DNA of 64,000 bases, taken from contig JANPFX010000011.1 of the NCBI GenBank assembly GCA_031423635.1, positions 3,669 through 67,668 on the forward strand, written 5' to 3'. Under the pieces are notes generated by a model, which saw only the letters and a list, made by a program, of their open reading frames with translations, did not search any database and had not been told where the DNA came from. This stretch comes from JANLQX01 sp031423635. GTDB taxonomy: Bacteria > Actinomycetota > Acidimicrobiia > Acidimicrobiales > JANYDT01. Both the position numbers and the translations under genes were made by a program. Positions 42,964 to 51,553 of the stretch are shown here, one piece after another. The first letter of the stretch is position 1; every line of letters starts with the position of its first letter.

Positions 42964-43817
42964 CGGTTCTCGCGCGTCAGCACGAGCCCGACCCGGTCCG
43001 GAGCGACGACGAGCGATCGGCCCGGCACCGCGGCGTCGAGCAGTGCCGCCGCCCCGGCGTCGCGGACCGCCGACGCGACGTCGACGTGACAGGTGGCAAG
43101 CAGCGTGGGGCCCGCGCCCGACCAGGTTGCCCCGAGCGCGCCGGCATCGACCAGGGAAGTCAGAATCCGGCCCGACTCGGGGAACAGCGGCGACCTCTGC
43201 GCCTGGTGCAGGCGATCGTCGAACGCCCCTCGCACCAACCGGCGATGGTCGGCGAAACCGGCGATCAGTGCCCCCATGCGAGAGAGGTTGAACACGGCGT
43301 CGGGCAGGCGCACGTGGTCGGAAAGTGCCTGGCGCGCATCCTTGGTCGAGAGATGCCGTTCCGGAATGACCACGACGAAGGTCAACGCCGGGTCGAGCGG
43401 GAGGCGGCTGGCGACCACACGCCCATCGATGATGGCGCCGGTGACGAAGCCGCCGAGCACGCACGCAGCTGCGTTGTCGGCGTGGCCCTCGAGCAGTCCG
43501 ACGAAGCTGAGCGGGTCCGGATGTCCGCACGCCGCGACGATCCCCACGCCGAGCGCCGCTGACGAACCGAGGCCGCGCGCCACTGGGATCTCGCTCTGGA
43601 TATCGATGCAAAGACGATCGTGGCCGAGCACTTGACGGGCAAGCTTGGCGGCGAAGTGATTGCTGTTGAGCGGAAACGAGGATCCTTCGCCGGACACGGT
43701 GAGATGAAGCCTGTCCGAAGGCGTGACCGTGACGTCCGTCCAGAGTTCGAGCGCGACACCGAGCGTGTCGAAACCAGGACCGAGGTTGGCCGATGATGCC
43801 GGTACGCGAGCGTGCAC
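42960..43817 (-). CDS. thrB: Homoserine kinase
   Basis: Phosphorylates homoserine on the way to threonine. 285 aa, GTG start. GHMP kinase motifs: PASSANLGPGFDTLG near 6-20, the ATP-binding PVARGLGSSAALGVG near 78-92, and the C-terminal GATWSGAGPTLLAT near 230. Length slightly short but typical of the actinobacterial enzyme. It lies 9 bp after ftsK with no thrA or thrC near, so this is a stand-alone thrB. Its stop overlaps the M15 peptidase ATG. Confidence 0.9.
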   Translation of the reverse strand: MHARVPASSANLGPGFDTLGVALELWTDVTVTPSDRLHLTVSGEGSSFPLNSNHFAAKLARQVLGHDRLCIDIQSEIPVARGLGSSAALGVGIVAACGHPDPLSFVGLLEGHADNAAACVLGGFVTGAIIDGRVVASRLPLDPALTFVVVIPERHLSTKDARQALSDHVRLPDAVFNLSRMGALIAGFADHRRLVRGAFDDRLHQAQRSPLFPESGRILTSLVDAGALGATWSGAGPTLLATCHVDVASAVRDAGAAALLDAAVPGRSLVVAPDRVGLVLTRENR

Positions 43818-43826
43818 AGCGTCGCT

Positions 43827-46601
43827 CTACTGCGGCCGCGGGCGCAGCGCTTCGAGCTCTTCGACCGTCATCAGCACCTCACGGGCCTTGGAGCCGGTCG
43901 TCGGTCCGACAACGCCGCGTGTCTCGAGAAGATCCATCAGGCGGCCGGCGCGAGAAAAGCCCACCCGAAGCTTGCGCTGCAGCATCGATGTGGACCCGAA
44001 CTGGCTCCGCACCACGAGGTCCATCGCCGCGTCGAAGAGGTCGTCGTCGTCCTCGTCGCCCCCATCGGTGCCCGACGAGGTGAGCGGGCTTCCGCTGAGT
44101 TCGCCCACACCGCCGTAGTTGAACGCCGAAGGCGCACCGGGACCGGACACGACTCCCGACGAGCCGAAGACCGCGTCGGGCGAGGGCTCCAGAAGGGGCC
44201 CGGGAGCACGCTGACCGACAAAACCGGTGGTGTGGTCCTTCGCGCCCATGTCGTCATCGGCATCGATCGTCGGAGCAGACGAGGGTCGCGACTCGGCGAC
44301 CTGTTTGCCCTGGCGGTTCCAGAAGTTCACGATGCCGCGGACTTCTTCCTCGCTGACGAAGTTCCCCTGCACACGCGTGGCCACGTTGGAAGAGACCGTG
44401 AGCATCAGCATGTCGCCCTGCCCGATCAGGCGCTCCGCGCCCGGCTGATCGATGATGACGCGCGAGTCGGTCAGCGAGGACACGGCGAACGCAAAACGCG
44501 ACGGCACGTTCGCCTTGATCAGACCGGTGATCACGTTGACGGATGGGCGCTGCGTGGCGATCACCAGGTGGATGCCGACGGCACGTGCCTTCTGCGCGAT
44601 GCGGCAGATCGCCTCTTCGACATCGCGTGCCGCAACCATCATGAGATCGGCGAGCTCGTCGACGACAACGAGGATGTAGCTGAGCTTCTCGTGCTTGACC
44701 GGTGGCAGTCCGATCCCTCCGGCCGGGTCATCGGCATACGGGTCATCGAGGTCGCCCCGGGCGACCGCGTCGTTGTAGCCGCCGATGTCCCGGAAGCGCA
44801 GACGGGCCAGCATCTCGTAGCGGCGCTCCATCTCGTCGACCGCCCACGCCAGCGCGTTCGAGGCCTTCTTGGGGTTTGTCACGACCGCCGTCAAGAGGTG
44901 CGGGAGCCCGTTGTACTGCGAGAGCTCGACCATCTTCGGGTCGATGAGGATCATGCGGACCTCGTCGGGTGTGGCCCGCATGAGAATCGACGTGAGGAGC
45001 GAGTTGATGCAGCTCGACTTTCCTGACCCAGTGGTGCCGGCCACCAGCACATGGGGCATCTTGCCGAGGTCGACGGTGACCGGCCGGCCGTCGATGTCGC
45101 GGCCGATCGCGACCGTAAGTGGGCTCACGGCCTTGCGTGCTTCCGGCGTGAAGAGCACATCACCGACGGCTACGAGCTGGCGCTGCTTGTTGGCGACTTC
45201 GACTCCGATGGCCGACTTGCCCGGGATGGGCGCAAGGATGCGAACGTCGGCGGTGGCCATCGCGTAGGCGATGTCCTTGTGGAGCGCGGTTACCTTGGCC
45301 ACCTTCACCCCGGGCCCGAGCTCGAGCTCGTAGCGCGTGACCGTGGGGCCCACCGTCATCCCGATGAGACGCGTCTCCACGCCATGCGCAGCGAGCGCCT
45401 CTTCGAGCACACGTCCGGCCAACTCGACCGCCCGTTTGTCGATCTCGACGGCCTTGCCCTTCTTCAGAAGCGCGCTCGGCGGGAGCTTCCACACGACCGC
45501 CGGCTTCGCCTTCGGACCGAGACCCGGCAGTGGCACCGCGGCGACGACGGGCTGTTCGTCGGTCCAGACGGGCTCCGGCGGAAGGGTGACCTCGACCGGT
45601 TTGGGGGTCGCCGCCTCGACGGCGGCATCTTCCGCAGCGGTCAGGTCGATCACCGGTTCAGGTGACGCCTTCTTGCGGACCCGTTTGGGCTTCACCGGTT
45701 CGACCACGTCGTCGGGCACCACCGGAGCGTCGTCCATCAGATCGTCGTAGCCGGGTTGGAAGTAGTCGCCGTCGGACTTCGGATCACGCCGAAGGACGAC
45801 CGCGTCGCGGCCCGGATGGGTAAGGCGGCGCTCGCGCATCGAAGTGCGCGCGGGGGACGTGGGATGGCGGTCCCGGGCCGAGGAGCGTTCCTCTCGTTCG
45901 GATGCCGAGGTGAGGGTGAACAACGACGCGACCCCTCGACGCGTCGCTGCGCCCACCGGACGCATGCCGTCGGCCGTCCGGTTCACGGCGTCGCGAACAC
46001 GCAGTCGGACAAGGATCAATGCGCCGAGAAGACCCAGGACGCAGAGGACGATGACGGTTCCCCAGGTCGCGATGACCCCGGTCAGCGGTTCGGCCACGAG
46101 CAGGCCGACGTAACCCCCAGCCCCCCGCAGGGTCCGGAGCGGTGACCCGAATCCGGCGTCGTCGGCGCGCACGTGGAGCAGGCCAGCAGCGGCGAGCGTC
46201 AGGAACAGCGAACCGATGGCGACCCGGACCGGTTCCTCCCGGGGGCGGCCCCGCACGAGGACGTACCCGACGGCGATCAGGGCCATCGGGACCAGCGGTT
46301 TTGCCTGTCCGAGCACGGCGCCGGCGCCGCTGCGGACCACCTCCCCGAAGATGCCGGTCAGCCCGAAGAACATGCCGAGACCGATGAGAACACCGACGAC
46401 GAGCAAGACGAGACCCCACACGTCGTCGGCCTGACGGCCCAGGTGGGTGCCCAGGAACTCCCTGGTCTGACCGAAGGTGCTCGGTCTCGACGCGGCTCGC
46501 CGAGCGCGCGTCGAAGTGGTTGAGCGTCCCCGAGAAGCCGACGCGGAACGTCGCTTCGCCGAGCCGCCCGAGCGTGGGGAAGTCCGCTGGGAGGAAGGCA
46601 C
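43827..46601 (-). CDS. ftsK: DNA translocase FtsK/SpoIIIE
   Basis: Pumps chromosomal DNA through the closing septum. 924 aa, GTG start. Four TM helices at about 60-200 anchor the protein, then a Pro/Lys/Asp-rich linker (about 210-340), the alpha/beta motor with Walker A VAGTTGSGKSSC near 517 and Walker B VVVDELADLM, and the C-terminal winged-helix gamma domain that reads KOPS sites (LVVRSQFGSTSMLQRKLRVGFSRAGRLMDLLE). Complete. Downstream of rnj after a 212-bp gap that holds inverted repeats. Confidence 0.96.
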   Translation of the reverse strand: MPSSQRTSPRSGGSAKRRSASASRGRSTTSTRARRAASRPSTFGQTREFLGTHLGRQADDVWGLVLLVVGVLIGLGMFFGLTGIFGEVVRSGAGAVLGQAKPLVPMALIAVGYVLVRGRPREEPVRVAIGSLFLTLAAAGLLHVRADDAGFGSPLRTLRGAGGYVGLLVAEPLTGVIATWGTVIVLCVLGLLGALILVRLRVRDAVNRTADGMRPVGAATRRGVASLFTLTSASEREERSSARDRHPTSPARTSMRERRLTHPGRDAVVLRRDPKSDGDYFQPGYDDLMDDAPVVPDDVVEPVKPKRVRKKASPEPVIDLTAAEDAAVEAATPKPVEVTLPPEPVWTDEQPVVAAVPLPGLGPKAKPAVVWKLPPSALLKKGKAVEIDKRAVELAGRVLEEALAAHGVETRLIGMTVGPTVTRYELELGPGVKVAKVTALHKDIAYAMATADVRILAPIPGKSAIGVEVANKQRQLVAVGDVLFTPEARKAVSPLTVAIGRDIDGRPVTVDLGKMPHVLVAGTTGSGKSSCINSLLTSILMRATPDEVRMILIDPKMVELSQYNGLPHLLTAVVTNPKKASNALAWAVDEMERRYEMLARLRFRDIGGYNDAVARGDLDDPYADDPAGGIGLPPVKHEKLSYILVVVDELADLMMVAARDVEEAICRIAQKARAVGIHLVIATQRPSVNVITGLIKANVPSRFAFAVSSLTDSRVIIDQPGAERLIGQGDMLMLTVSSNVATRVQGNFVSEEEVRGIVNFWNRQGKQVAESRPSSAPTIDADDDMGAKDHTTGFVGQRAPGPLLEPSPDAVFGSSGVVSGPGAPSAFNYGGVGELSGSPLTSSGTDGGDEDDDDLFDAAMDLVVRSQFGSTSMLQRKLRVGFSRAGRLMDLLETRGVVGPTTGSKAREVLMTVEELEALRPRPQ

Positions 46602-46813
46602 AGTGCGTTTCAGGGTAGCCGGACCCGTATGACAGGTTCTGTTTTTCCCGGGCTAGGGCCAGGCCCCGGGTGCCGCAGCGGCTCGACGGGGAACCGGCCC
46701 CCGGCATCCCAGACCCCGGAAAAAACCATCCCACACCCGCGATTTCCCTGCCAACGCGATACGGCCTAGCCGGGATGCGAAACCCCGGATCTGGGATGCG
46801 GACCGCCCCGGTC
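46602..46813. repeat. rnj-ftsK intergenic region with GCATCCC inverted repeats
   Basis: 212-bp spacer. GCATCCCAGA (46704-46713) is matched by TCTGGGATGC (46790-46799), both next to ACCCCGGA words in the same orientation; two further CATCCC/GGGATG words lie between. The arms can form a long hairpin or clover of hairpins that might end rnj transcripts or regulate ftsK. No ORF seen. Confidence 0.55.
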
Positions 46814-48550
46814 TCAAACCTCGATGACGACCGGGACGATCATCGGCTTGCGCCGCGTTCGCTCGCTGACGAAGCGACCGGTGGCCGTACGAACGGTCCG
46901 CTTCATCGTCTCGTGGTCGCGTGCACCGTCGGCGATGGCCTGCTCGAGCGCTTTGCGGATCACGACGGCGGCCTCGCCGAGCAGGGTTTCCGCTTCGGGC
47001 GCATACACCCAGCCTCGGGTGATGAGCTCGGGGTCGGTGATGATGTGGCCGTGGTCCTCATCGATGGTGACGACGACGACGAGAACACCTTCACTCGCCA
47101 GCACACGGCGGTCACGGAGCACCCCGAGGCCGACATCGCCGACGATACCGTCGACGTAGAGATAGCCGCTCGGCACGTTCGGACCGTAGTCGGCGCCTTT
47201 CTTGGTGAGGTCGACGGTATCGCCGTCCTCGCAGATGAGCACGTTGGACGGCTTGATCCCCATATCCATTGCTAAGCGCGCATGATGACTGAGCATGCGG
47301 AACTCGCCGTGGATCGGGATGAAGAACTCCGGCTTGGCGACCGAGAGCAGGGTCTTGAGCTCACCACGCTTGGCGTGACCGCTCACGTGCACCTTGGCGA
47401 GTCCCGAGTGGATCACTTCGACGCCGAGTCGGCAGAGACCGTCGATGACCTTGCCGACCGACGTCTCGTTGCCGGGGATGGCGTGGCTCGACAAGATGAC
47501 GGTGTCGTCGTCACCGAGCTTCACGAACCGGTTCTGACCCGCGGCCATGAGCGACAGCGCCGACATGGGCTCGCCCTGCGACCCGGTGGAGACGATGAGC
47601 ACCTTCGACGGATCGTGATCACCGAGCCGTTCGATGTCGAACACGTCGCGATCGCTCAGCTTGATCTTGCCCATGTCACGGGCGATCTGCAGGTTGCGCT
47701 GCATCGACCGGCCGAGCGTGGTGATCTTGCGGCCGGACGCAATGCCGGCGTCGATCACCTGCTGCACCCGGTGGATGTGCGACGCGAAGCACGCCACGAC
47801 GACGCGACGTCCGTCCTGATCACGGATGATGTCGCGCAGTTGCTTGCCGATGACGCGTTCGGACTCCGTGTGGCCGTCGACTTCGGCGTTCGTGGAGTCG
47901 CCCATCAGCAGTCGGATGCCGTGGTTCTCGGCCAGCGCGCCGATCTGGGCGAGGTCGGTGGTGCGACCGTCGATCGGGGTGAGATCGAGCTTCCAGTCGC
48001 CCGAGTGCATGATCACGCCCTGGGGCGTGTGGAAGGCGATCGCGATCGAGTCGGGCACCGAATGCGAGACCGGGATCACTTCGATGTCGAAGGCGCCGAT
48101 GGTGCGACGCTCACCGTCGACCAGCGGGTTGAACGACGTGCGGCCGAGCAGGCCGGCCTCCTCGATGCGTCCGCGTGCCAGGTTCAACGTGAGTTGCGTG
48201 GCAAAGAGCGGGAACGAGACGTCGCGCAGGAGGTACGAGAGCCCGCCGACGTGATCCTCATGTCCGTGGGTCAGGATCGCGCCGTCGATGCGATCGGCGT
48301 TGTCTCGCAGGTAGGTGAAGTCCGGCAGGACGAGATCGATGCCCGGCATGTCGGAATCGGGGAACATCAAGCCGACGTCGACGAGCATCAGCCGACCGTT
48401 GACCTCGATGGCGCAGCAGTTGCGACCGACCTCGCCGAGGCCGCCGAGAAAGATGACACGTACGGTTCCGTCAGGTGCCGCGCCTACCGGCGCGAGGGCC
48501 TCTTCGGCGAGTGCAGCCACGGGGCGGGGAGGCCCGCCTCGGCGACTCAC
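46814..48550 (-). CDS. rnj: Ribonuclease J
   Basis: Zn-dependent 5'-3' exo/endoribonuclease of the metallo-beta-lactamase family, central to mRNA decay in actinomycetes. 578 aa from GTG 48550 (GTG 48520 also possible); the ORF extends back over dapA and is not used. Motifs: LGGLGEVGRNCC near 37, LTHGHEDHVGGLSYLL near 95, PVSHSVPDS, MHSGDWKLD, the beta-CASP region with ACFASHIHRVQQ, TTGSQGEP-type VSTGSQGEPMSAL, HVSGHAKRGEL, and the C-terminal domain. It sits 49 bp behind dapA, same strand. Confidence 0.94.
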   Translation of the reverse strand: MSRRGGPPRPVAALAEEALAPVGAAPDGTVRVIFLGGLGEVGRNCCAIEVNGRLMLVDVGLMFPDSDMPGIDLVLPDFTYLRDNADRIDGAILTHGHEDHVGGLSYLLRDVSFPLFATQLTLNLARGRIEEAGLLGRTSFNPLVDGERRTIGAFDIEVIPVSHSVPDSIAIAFHTPQGVIMHSGDWKLDLTPIDGRTTDLAQIGALAENHGIRLLMGDSTNAEVDGHTESERVIGKQLRDIIRDQDGRRVVVACFASHIHRVQQVIDAGIASGRKITTLGRSMQRNLQIARDMGKIKLSDRDVFDIERLGDHDPSKVLIVSTGSQGEPMSALSLMAAGQNRFVKLGDDDTVILSSHAIPGNETSVGKVIDGLCRLGVEVIHSGLAKVHVSGHAKRGELKTLLSVAKPEFFIPIHGEFRMLSHHARLAMDMGIKPSNVLICEDGDTVDLTKKGADYGPNVPSGYLYVDGIVGDVGLGVLRDRRVLASEGVLVVVVTIDEDHGHIITDPELITRGWVYAPEAETLLGEAAVVIRKALEQAIADGARDHETMKRTVRTATGRFVSERTRRKPMIVPVVIEV

Positions 48551-48599
48551 GACGCGCCGTTTCGGCGTGGAGCCGCGACGGCGAACAACCGGCGGAGAC

Positions 48600-49487
48600 T
48601 CACGAACCTGCCTTGAGATCGGCGTAGACCTTGCGGGCGCGGTCTTCGAGGTCGTCCGGTTCGCCGTCCATCGGCGGACGGCAGTAGCCGACCGGATGGC
48701 CGAGCGTCCGCAGCATCGCCTTGACCGGTTGCGGGTTGGGGTTCGCGTCGCCCGTCTCGAAGGCGTATGAACTGAGGAGACGGGCATTCACCGACCTGGC
48801 CCGCTCCACATCGCCCTTCTTGAAGGAGGTGATCATCTCCTTGTGCTCCGAGGCCGCCCACGCCGTGGCCACACCGATCACACCGCTGCCGCCGATGGAC
48901 AGCAGAGGAAGGGTCTGGTCGTCGTTGCCGCTGATGAGCTCGAAGCCCGACGGCGCCTCCGCCATCAGCCGGGCCGAGGAAGAGACATCGTTCGCCGCAT
49001 CCTTCACCGCAACGATGTTCGAGCACTCACGGGCGAGGCGGAGCATGACCTCGTTGGCGATCTTGCGTCCGGTACGGACGGGGATGTCATACATAACCAC
49101 CGGCAGGGTCGTGGCCGCGGCCACTGCACGGAAGTGGCGCTCGATGCCCGCCTGCGAGGGGCGGTTGTAATACGGGGTCACGGTGAGCACACCGGCACAG
49201 CCGAGGCCGGCCATCGCCTTGGTGAGATGCAGAGCGTGGGGCGTGTCGTTCGATCCCGCGCCTCCGATCACCGGAACGGTGACCGCCTCGCACACCGCCC
49301 TGATGAGGTCCAGCTGCTCGTCATCGGAGAGCGTTGGCGCTTCACCGGTGGTGCCGGCGATGACGAGACCGTCATTGCCCTGCGCCACGTGCCACCGAGC
49401 GAGGGCCTGGGCGGCATCGAGGTCGAGCGCGCCGGCGGCGTCGAAGGGGGTCACCATAGCGGTGAGGACTTCGCCGAAGCGCGACAT
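48600..49487 (-). CDS. dapA: 4-hydroxy-tetrahydrodipicolinate synthase
   Basis: Condenses pyruvate with aspartate semialdehyde, the first committed step of lysine/DAP synthesis. 295 aa. The N-terminal LTAMVTPF, GTTGEAPTLSDDE, catalytic Tyr in VMYDIPVRTG near 134, the Schiff-base Lys in NIVAVKDAAND near 162 and the C-terminal KAMLRTLG all present. ATG 49487 overlaps the TGA of an upstream short ORF (TGATG) and has GGGAGGAA 6 nt upstream. The first 10 codons with this RBS are repeated in tandem in the leader; see the leader entry. Confidence 0.95.
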   Translation of the reverse strand: MSRFGEVLTAMVTPFDAAGALDLDAAQALARWHVAQGNDGLVIAGTTGEAPTLSDDEQLDLIRAVCEAVTVPVIGGAGSNDTPHALHLTKAMAGLGCAGVLTVTPYYNRPSQAGIERHFRAVAAATTLPVVMYDIPVRTGRKIANEVMLRLARECSNIVAVKDAANDVSSSARLMAEAPSGFELISGNDDQTLPLLSIGGSGVIGVATAWAASEHKEMITSFKKGDVERARSVNARLLSSYAFETGDANPNPQPVKAMLRTLGHPVGYCRPPMDGEPDDLEDRARKVYADLKAGS

Positions 49488-49603
49488 CAGAAGTTCCTCC
49501 CGTCGACGAGAACAGCGGTGAGGACTTCGCCGAAGCGCGACATCAGAAGTTCCTCCCGTCGACGAGAACAGCGGTGAGGACTTCGCCGAAGCGCGACATC
49601 AGA
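49458..49603. repeat. 56-bp tandem repeat spanning dapA start
   Basis: Two perfect 56-bp copies (49458-49513, 49514-49569) and 34 bp of a third (49570-49603). Each holds the Shine-Dalgarno, ATG and first ten codons of dapA; a diverged fourth copy with the same TTCGCCGAAGCG...GACAT words lies at 49638-49656. 56 is not a multiple of 3, so each copy shifts the frame. Confidence 0.97.
49487..49543 (-). CDS. Leader ORF 2 (18 aa) before dapA
   Basis: ATG 49543, SD GGGAGGAA 6 nt upstream, encodes MSRFGEVLTAVLVDGRNF and stops at TGA that overlaps the dapA ATG (TGATG). The first ten residues equal the DapA N-terminus. No lysine codon is present, so it is not a classical Lys attenuator peptide. Function inferred from position only. 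Confidence 0.5.
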   Translation of the reverse strand: MSRFGEVLTAVLVDGRNF

Positions 49604-49656
49604 GGCTCCTGATGCCTTTCGGACGGAGCGGGGCGGGGTTCGCCGAAGCGGGACAT
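49543..49656 (-). CDS. Leader ORF 1 (37 aa, or 18 aa from internal ATG)
   Basis: ATG 49656 with AAAGGA 8 nt upstream starts MSRFGEPRPAPSERHQEPL, which reads in frame into the ATG of the next repeat copy (49599, SD AGGAG 6 nt upstream) and continues MSRFGEVLTAVLVDGRNF to a TGA overlapping ORF 2's ATG (TGATG). Thus four ATGs with SD precede or start dapA, chained by overlapping stops. Confidence 0.45.
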   Translation of the reverse strand: MSRFGEPRPAPSERHQEPLMSRFGEVLTAVLVDGRNF

Positions 49657-49713
49657 GATCGGATCCTTTCCCCTCACGGGGATGGGCGTCGGCGAGGTGC
49701 GCCGCGCTGGTGG

Positions 49714-50346
49714 TTAGACGTCTTCCGACGAGCGTTCGCTGCGGAGGGTGGACAGGCGGTCCTCATGGAGCTCCATCCAGACGGTGTGATAGGAGTCGAG
49801 AATCGGCTTGGCGAACCACTCGTGGTTGCCCTTCTTCACCTTGTCCAGCGCCACTTGCAAACGCGGCTGATAGTGGTGATAGCGGTCGAGGGCGGCCGAC
49901 AGCGCACCGGTGATCGGGGTGACCCCGAGGTGCACGTCGGCCAGCCGCTTGATGACGCCGGCGTCGTACTCGCGGTCACCGTGGTCGTTGAGGATGTTGC
50001 GGTCGAGGTCTCGGACCTGCCACGCCGTGCAGACGGCGAGGAGGTCGGCGTTGAGCACGAGGAACCGCTCATAGGAGTCCTGCACCACGGATCGCGAGCC
50101 GCTCCCGGCCAGATCGGCCTCGGCGAGCCGCACCTGCTCTTCTTTTCCGGCCGGCGTCAGGGCGTAACCGGAGATCCGACCGCCTTCGAGATACTTGGCG
50201 AGACCCTCCTTGACCAGCCCCTGGAGGATCTTGGTCACAGCCGGTGGCTTCATCCCGATGACCGGACCGATGGCCGACGGTTCGGAGAAGCCCTTCAGCT
50301 TGCAGCCATGCAGAACCAAGAAGCGCTGGTCTGAGGTATGCGGCAT
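49714..50346 (-). CDS. Winged-helix transcriptional regulator-like protein
   Basis: 210 aa. The N-terminal about 75 residues are a winged helix of the MarR type (FLVLHGCKLKGFSEPSAI, AVTKILQGLVKEGLAKYLEGGRISGYALTPAG: recognition helix and beta wing). The C-terminal 130 residues are helical and acidic with no ligand-domain I recognise. Similar winged helices occur beside pyruvate phosphate dikinase genes in actinomycetes, but none is seen here. Its 5' end faces tag across an 88-bp divergent promoter region; 3' of it is the dapA leader. Confidence 0.7.
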   Translation of the reverse strand: MPHTSDQRFLVLHGCKLKGFSEPSAIGPVIGMKPPAVTKILQGLVKEGLAKYLEGGRISGYALTPAGKEEQVRLAEADLAGSGSRSVVQDSYERFLVLNADLLAVCTAWQVRDLDRNILNDHGDREYDAGVIKRLADVHLGVTPITGALSAALDRYHHYQPRLQVALDKVKKGNHEWFAKPILDSYHTVWMELHEDRLSTLRSERSSEDV

Positions 50347-50434
50347 GGCGGACGAGCTTACCCGGGCCGTCCCCGATTGACCGAACCGAATTCACGGCAA
50401 CGCCGCGGAATCCGCCGGGCCTAGCCTCGGGCGC

Positions 50435-51043
50435 GTGAACAGGCGTCTCCTGACCGGCCCGGATGGCACCACCAGGTGCTCGTGGTGCGGTACCGACGAG
50501 CTATACACGTCCTACCACGACACCGAGTGGGGTCGGCCCCTGCACGGCGAGGCCAAGGTGCTCGAGAAGCTGTGTCTGGAGGGCGCCCAGGCCGGGCTGT
50601 CGTGGATCACCATCCTCCGGAAGCGGGCGCGGTATCGGGAGGTGTTCGACGGCTTCGACCCTCACGCGGTTGCGCGCTTCGACGACCGGAAGGTGGAGCT
50701 GCTCATGACCGACACGGGCATCGTCCGCAACCGCGCCAAGATCACCGCCGCCATCGACAACGCACGCGCCACCGTCGAGCTCTTGGAAAACGGCGCTTCA
50801 CTCGATGCACTGTGCTGGTCGTTTCGCCCCCCGCCCCGGACGTCCCGATTGACCGAACACGACGAATCGCCGGTGACATGCCTGGAGGCCATCGCCTTGT
50901 CGAAGGAGCTGAAACGACACGGTTTTCGCTTCGTCGGGCCGACGACGATGTATGCGTTCATGCAGTCATCGGGAATGATCGACGACCACATCGAAGGGTG
51001 CTGGATCACCCCACCGGCCGCCGATGGTGACGACACGACGTAG
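50435..51043 (+). CDS. tag: DNA-3-methyladenine glycosylase I
   Basis: Base-excision repair enzyme for 3-methyladenine. 202 aa from GTG. The N-terminal RCSWCG with zinc Cys, YHDTEWGRPLHGE (near 27), LEGAQAGLSW helix-hairpin-helix core, the catalytic/recognition ILRKR and ITGIVRNRAKI-like (DTGIVRNRAKI), and the C-terminal zinc His/Cys of MIDDHIEGCW are all present. Member of Tag family; complete length. Monocistronic, divergent from the winged-helix gene. Confidence 0.92.
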   Translation: MNRRLLTGPDGTTRCSWCGTDELYTSYHDTEWGRPLHGEAKVLEKLCLEGAQAGLSWITILRKRARYREVFDGFDPHAVARFDDRKVELLMTDTGIVRNRAKITAAIDNARATVELLENGASLDALCWSFRPPPRTSRLTEHDESPVTCLEAIALSKELKRHGFRFVGPTTMYAFMQSSGMIDDHIEGCWITPPAADGDDTT

Positions 51044-51070
51044 AAACGGCGGGTCGCTAGGGTCGATTGG

Positions 51071-51553
51071 ATGCCCGACCTTCGCTGGCTCTCCGACGAC
51101 GAACAACGCGCGTGGCGGTTGTTCCTGCGGTTCCAACGCACCCTTGCCGACCGCCTCACCGGTGACCTGGCGCCGTTCGGTCTGGGCTTCGCCGACTACG
51201 AGGTGCTCGCATTGCTGTCCGAAGCACCGGGTCGTCAGCTCCGGATGACGGAGCTGGCGCAGGTCGTGGTGAGTCCACGCAGTCGCCTCACCTACCAGAT
51301 CGACCAGTTGGCGCACCGAGGCCTCGTCGAGCGGATCAAGTGCGATACCGACCGACGCGGCTATTACGCGCATCTGACCGACCTCGGCTGGGACACGGTC
51401 CGGATCCTGGCGCCCGTCCATGTGTCGGGAGTTCGCCGGCACCTCTTCGAGCATCTGACGCACGAGGACGTTGCGGCGATGGCCGCCATCCTCGAGCGCG
51501 CCGTTGACGGCCTTCAGGTGCCGGGCCCGGCGGCAGAACTCGCCACAGCATGA
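51071..51553 (+). CDS. MarR-family transcriptional regulator
   Basis: 160 aa. The LRFQRTLADRL helix, YEVLALLSEAPGRQLRMTELAQVVVSPRSRLTYQIDQLAHRGLVERIKCDTDRRGYYAHLTDLG is the standard MarR winged helix (recognition helix SPRSRLTYQIDQL, wing DTDRRGYY). Ligand unknown. The last 40 bp overlap tail-to-tail with the acyltransferase gene on the other strand, which may be its target, though this is only an inference from proximity. Confidence 0.9.
   Translation: MPDLRWLSDDEQRAWRLFLRFQRTLADRLTGDLAPFGLGFADYEVLALLSEAPGRQLRMTELAQVVVSPRSRLTYQIDQLAHRGLVERIKCDTDRRGYYAHLTDLGWDTVRILAPVHVSGVRRHLFEHLTHEDVAAMAAILERAVDGLQVPGPAAELATA

Noticed and set aside
49458..49569. CRISPR-like array in the dapA leader
   Set aside because: The perfect tandem 56-bp units have no unique spacers; they are duplicated dapA start regions.
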